This document shows, in pieces, positions 20,960 through 22,159 of a stretch of 22,159 bases of DNA; the first letter of the stretch is position 1; each line of letters opens with the position of its first letter. The DNA comes from Apostichopus parvimensis. Taxonomy: Eukaryota; Echinodermata; Holothuroidea; Aspidochirotida; Stichopodidae. The translations under genes were made by a program, and so were the position numbers. The stretch lies in assembly GCA_000934455.1 (NCBI GenBank), contig JXUT01142987.1, forward strand, positions 1 through 22,159. The letters run 5' to 3'. The notes beneath the pieces were generated by a model that saw nothing but the letters and a program-made list of their open reading frames with translations, was not told the DNA's origin and ran no database searches.

Positions 20960-21070
20960 ATAGATGCTCCTCAACCCATCTGCTAGCTGTTCTCATTCAC
21001 TGTGGAATGGTCTTGTCTCACCCAGGATTTTCAAAAATGCCTTAAATCACATTTTCAATCCTTCAGATTT
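20960..21070 (+). mobile_element. Possible LINE 3' coding remnant
   Basis: On the + strand a frame reads SLWNGLVSPRIFKNALNHIF and soon ends in TAG. This resembles the last conserved block of CR1/Jockey-type ORF2 proteins (LWN-x-LP ... FK-x-x-L), the same region seen in the minus-strand LINE as RLWNTLPHSV. Only one short block is visible, so the call is tentative. Confidence 0.35.
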
Positions 21071-21460
21071 GTAGATAATCAGTAGTTTATTTTCATCCTC
21101 TTCAACATCCAAGCCTAAAAAGGGATGATTATGACGACTCAGAAATTGACGACTCAGAAAGAGTCACCTTCATTCTTTTCTTACCCTTGGATGTTGAACA
21201 GGCATTTGGCTTGCCATAGACAACATACACTACTCTAATTGTGGTATGGTACAGTAGCTAGTATTGTAATGTGAACTTTGAGTTTGTTTCATTTTCTTGT
21301 GTGTTAATCATCTATTTAATTTAATGTGTGTGATATCAACAGTTGACTTAAAGCTCTTTTCAACTATGATGGTTCACACACAGTAAACAACAACTGTCAA
21401 CATCTTTACAGTACACATGTGTTATTTATAGAAGTACTATAGTGACTAGTGGTAAACCTA

Positions 21461-21486
21461 CTGTACTATATATACCTATAGTACAG
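21461..21486. repeat. Perfect inverted repeat CTGTACTATA / TATAGTACAG
   Basis: Two 10-bp arms are separated by six bases. The left arm overlaps the TACTGTA at 21459-21465. A second palindrome, CCTACAG-TTA-CTGTAGG, follows at about 21524-21540. Confidence 0.75.
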
Positions 21487-21521
21487 GAGTAGACATCTTC
21501 AGATCCTTCTCTGCTGTTTAG

Positions 21522-21642
21522 GGCCTACAGTTACTGTAGGTCAAAGGTCATCATGAGGTACAACAACAGGTCAGGGGTATCTCATGAGCTGATGATAGAA
21601 GAAGAAACTCCATTGAGAATTTTGGAGATCATTGCTCATAAG
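21522..21642 (+). CDS. Candidate internal exon, unknown product
   Basis: A pyrimidine-rich acceptor (cttctctgctgtttag, ending 21521) and a donor-like AAG/gtattt at 21643 bound an open frame ending in phase 0. The C-terminal half reads SHELMIEEETPLRILEIIAH, an acidic then hydrophobic helix-like stretch. No family is recognised. The EEETPxxxLxxI pattern faintly recalls the short TPR-x-LL motifs of the kinetochore protein CENP-T, but that is too short to claim. It may belong with the basic exon ending at 17261 (both end in phase 0, same strand), though the joining phases would require further exons between them. Low confidence. Confidence 0.3.
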
Positions 21643-22159
21643 GTATTTAGTAATTGCACGATCGCATTTAAGTTTCTAAGTTTAAGTTTCTGCTACAGGT
21701 ATGTATTACTGCCATACTTCTACTCTATGTATGCTAACGATATTACAGATCTAGTGCATTGCTTCTCGTAGATTATTACAACGAGACAAATAGAGAAGAA
21801 AAAGATGCTCACAAATTTTTTATTTAATATTGCAAAAAGTCTACAGTATATGTACGGGTAAGTGTATAGAAATGGAGTAGGCCTAACTTTCAATCGTAGG
21901 AGGATCATCTTTGGCAGCAGACTGTAAAACCGAAGCACGCAGAGAAAACAAGTTAAATAGTACTGTAAGCAGATGGGACGTTACAATGGTGATATTGAAG
22001 ATACTGGATTTAATACATTGACCGCTGGTTGTTATGTTATAGAGCACTCTGGGTGATTACTATAGATGTAAATAAGATATAATAAGGTTTGTGTTTATAC
22101 TCCACAATTGATATACAGTACGGTAACAATTTGACCCAAAACTTATAATTTCTAAAACA
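21643..22159. other. Gene-poor end of window
   Basis: No coding structure recognised. It contains TACWGTA heptamers at 21842, 21961 and 22114. Confidence 0.45.

Larger units (their letters stand above)
14090..22120. repeat. Field of 27 TACAGTA/TACTGTA heptamers, probable Tc1/mariner excision footprints
   Basis: Start positions read by eye: 14090, 14099, 14739, 14799, 15240, 15730, 16017, 16026, 16444, 16675, 17349, 18531, 18769, 18880, 19119, 19419, 20348, 20358, 20711, 20748, 21250, 21407, 21459, 21532, 21842, 21961, 22114. About two would be expected by chance at this base composition. None was seen in 1-14089. TA-CAG-TA and TA-CTG-TA are the canonical scars left when Sleeping Beauty-type Tc1/mariner elements excise. 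Copies at 15240 and 15730 are exact 5-bp insertions in LINE codons. The copy at 14799 is native LINE coding sequence (codons TAC TGT A..), so not every copy is a scar. No intact element with such ends is visible in the window. Confidence 0.65.

Noticed and set aside
21522..21642. Naming the candidate exons as CENP-T
   Set aside because: The resemblance rests on one short TPxxxL motif. Nothing like the histone fold is visible, so a name would be a guess.
14090..22120. The heptamers as microRNA target sites (TACTGTA matches the complement of the miR-101/144 seed)
   Set aside because: The copies lie in both orientations, mostly outside any exon, and two are precise 5-bp insertions in a dead LINE, which target-site selection does not explain.

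Overview
The window is eukaryotic and animal-like: about 60% A+T, split genes with ordinary GT/AG introns, microsatellites, a dead LINE and a large foldback repeat. The one secure gene is the 3' part of a Mox/MEOX homeobox gene on the + strand (exons 1625-1806 and 4732-5040, homeodomain split between residues 44 and 45). An invertebrate deuterostome, most likely an echinoderm, fits the Mox sequence together with a foldback element whose arms are tandem repeats, a structure described in sea urchin TU elements. The phylum is an inference.

Layout. 1-1624: intron upstream of the Mox homeobox; the first Mox exon lies outside the window. 1807-4731: Mox intron with G-tract, C-tract and GT repeats. 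5041-5233: Mox 3' end. 5234-5870: foldback element with arms of about 290 bp made largely of 18-bp repeats. 5886-6209: candidate terminal exon of an unknown minus-strand gene converging on Mox. 6210-14080: gene-poor, with short tandem duplications, homopolymer C runs and several perfect TGACGTCA palindromes, four of them within 181 bp at 7784-7964. 14100-14280: degenerate 60-68 bp tandem repeat. 14399-15770: 5'-truncated, frame-broken CR1/Jockey-type LINE on the minus strand. 15800-22159: gene-poor, with two weak candidate exons (to 17261, and 21522-21642), a 21-bp minisatellite (18334-18501) and a possible second LINE remnant near 21000.

The most striking signal is not a gene. The heptamer TACAGTA/TACTGTA occurs 27 times between 14090 and 22120, but I found none in the first 14,080 bases. 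It is identical to the canonical excision scar of Sleeping Beauty-like Tc1/mariner transposons (TA, three transposon-end bases, TA). Two copies in the dead LINE are exact 5-bp insertions at a TA; deleting those 5 bp restores conserved reverse-transcriptase codons. The right 8 kb therefore looks like a dense field of transposon footprints with a sharp left edge near 14.08 kb.

All coordinates and counts were made by eye. No search or alignment could be run.
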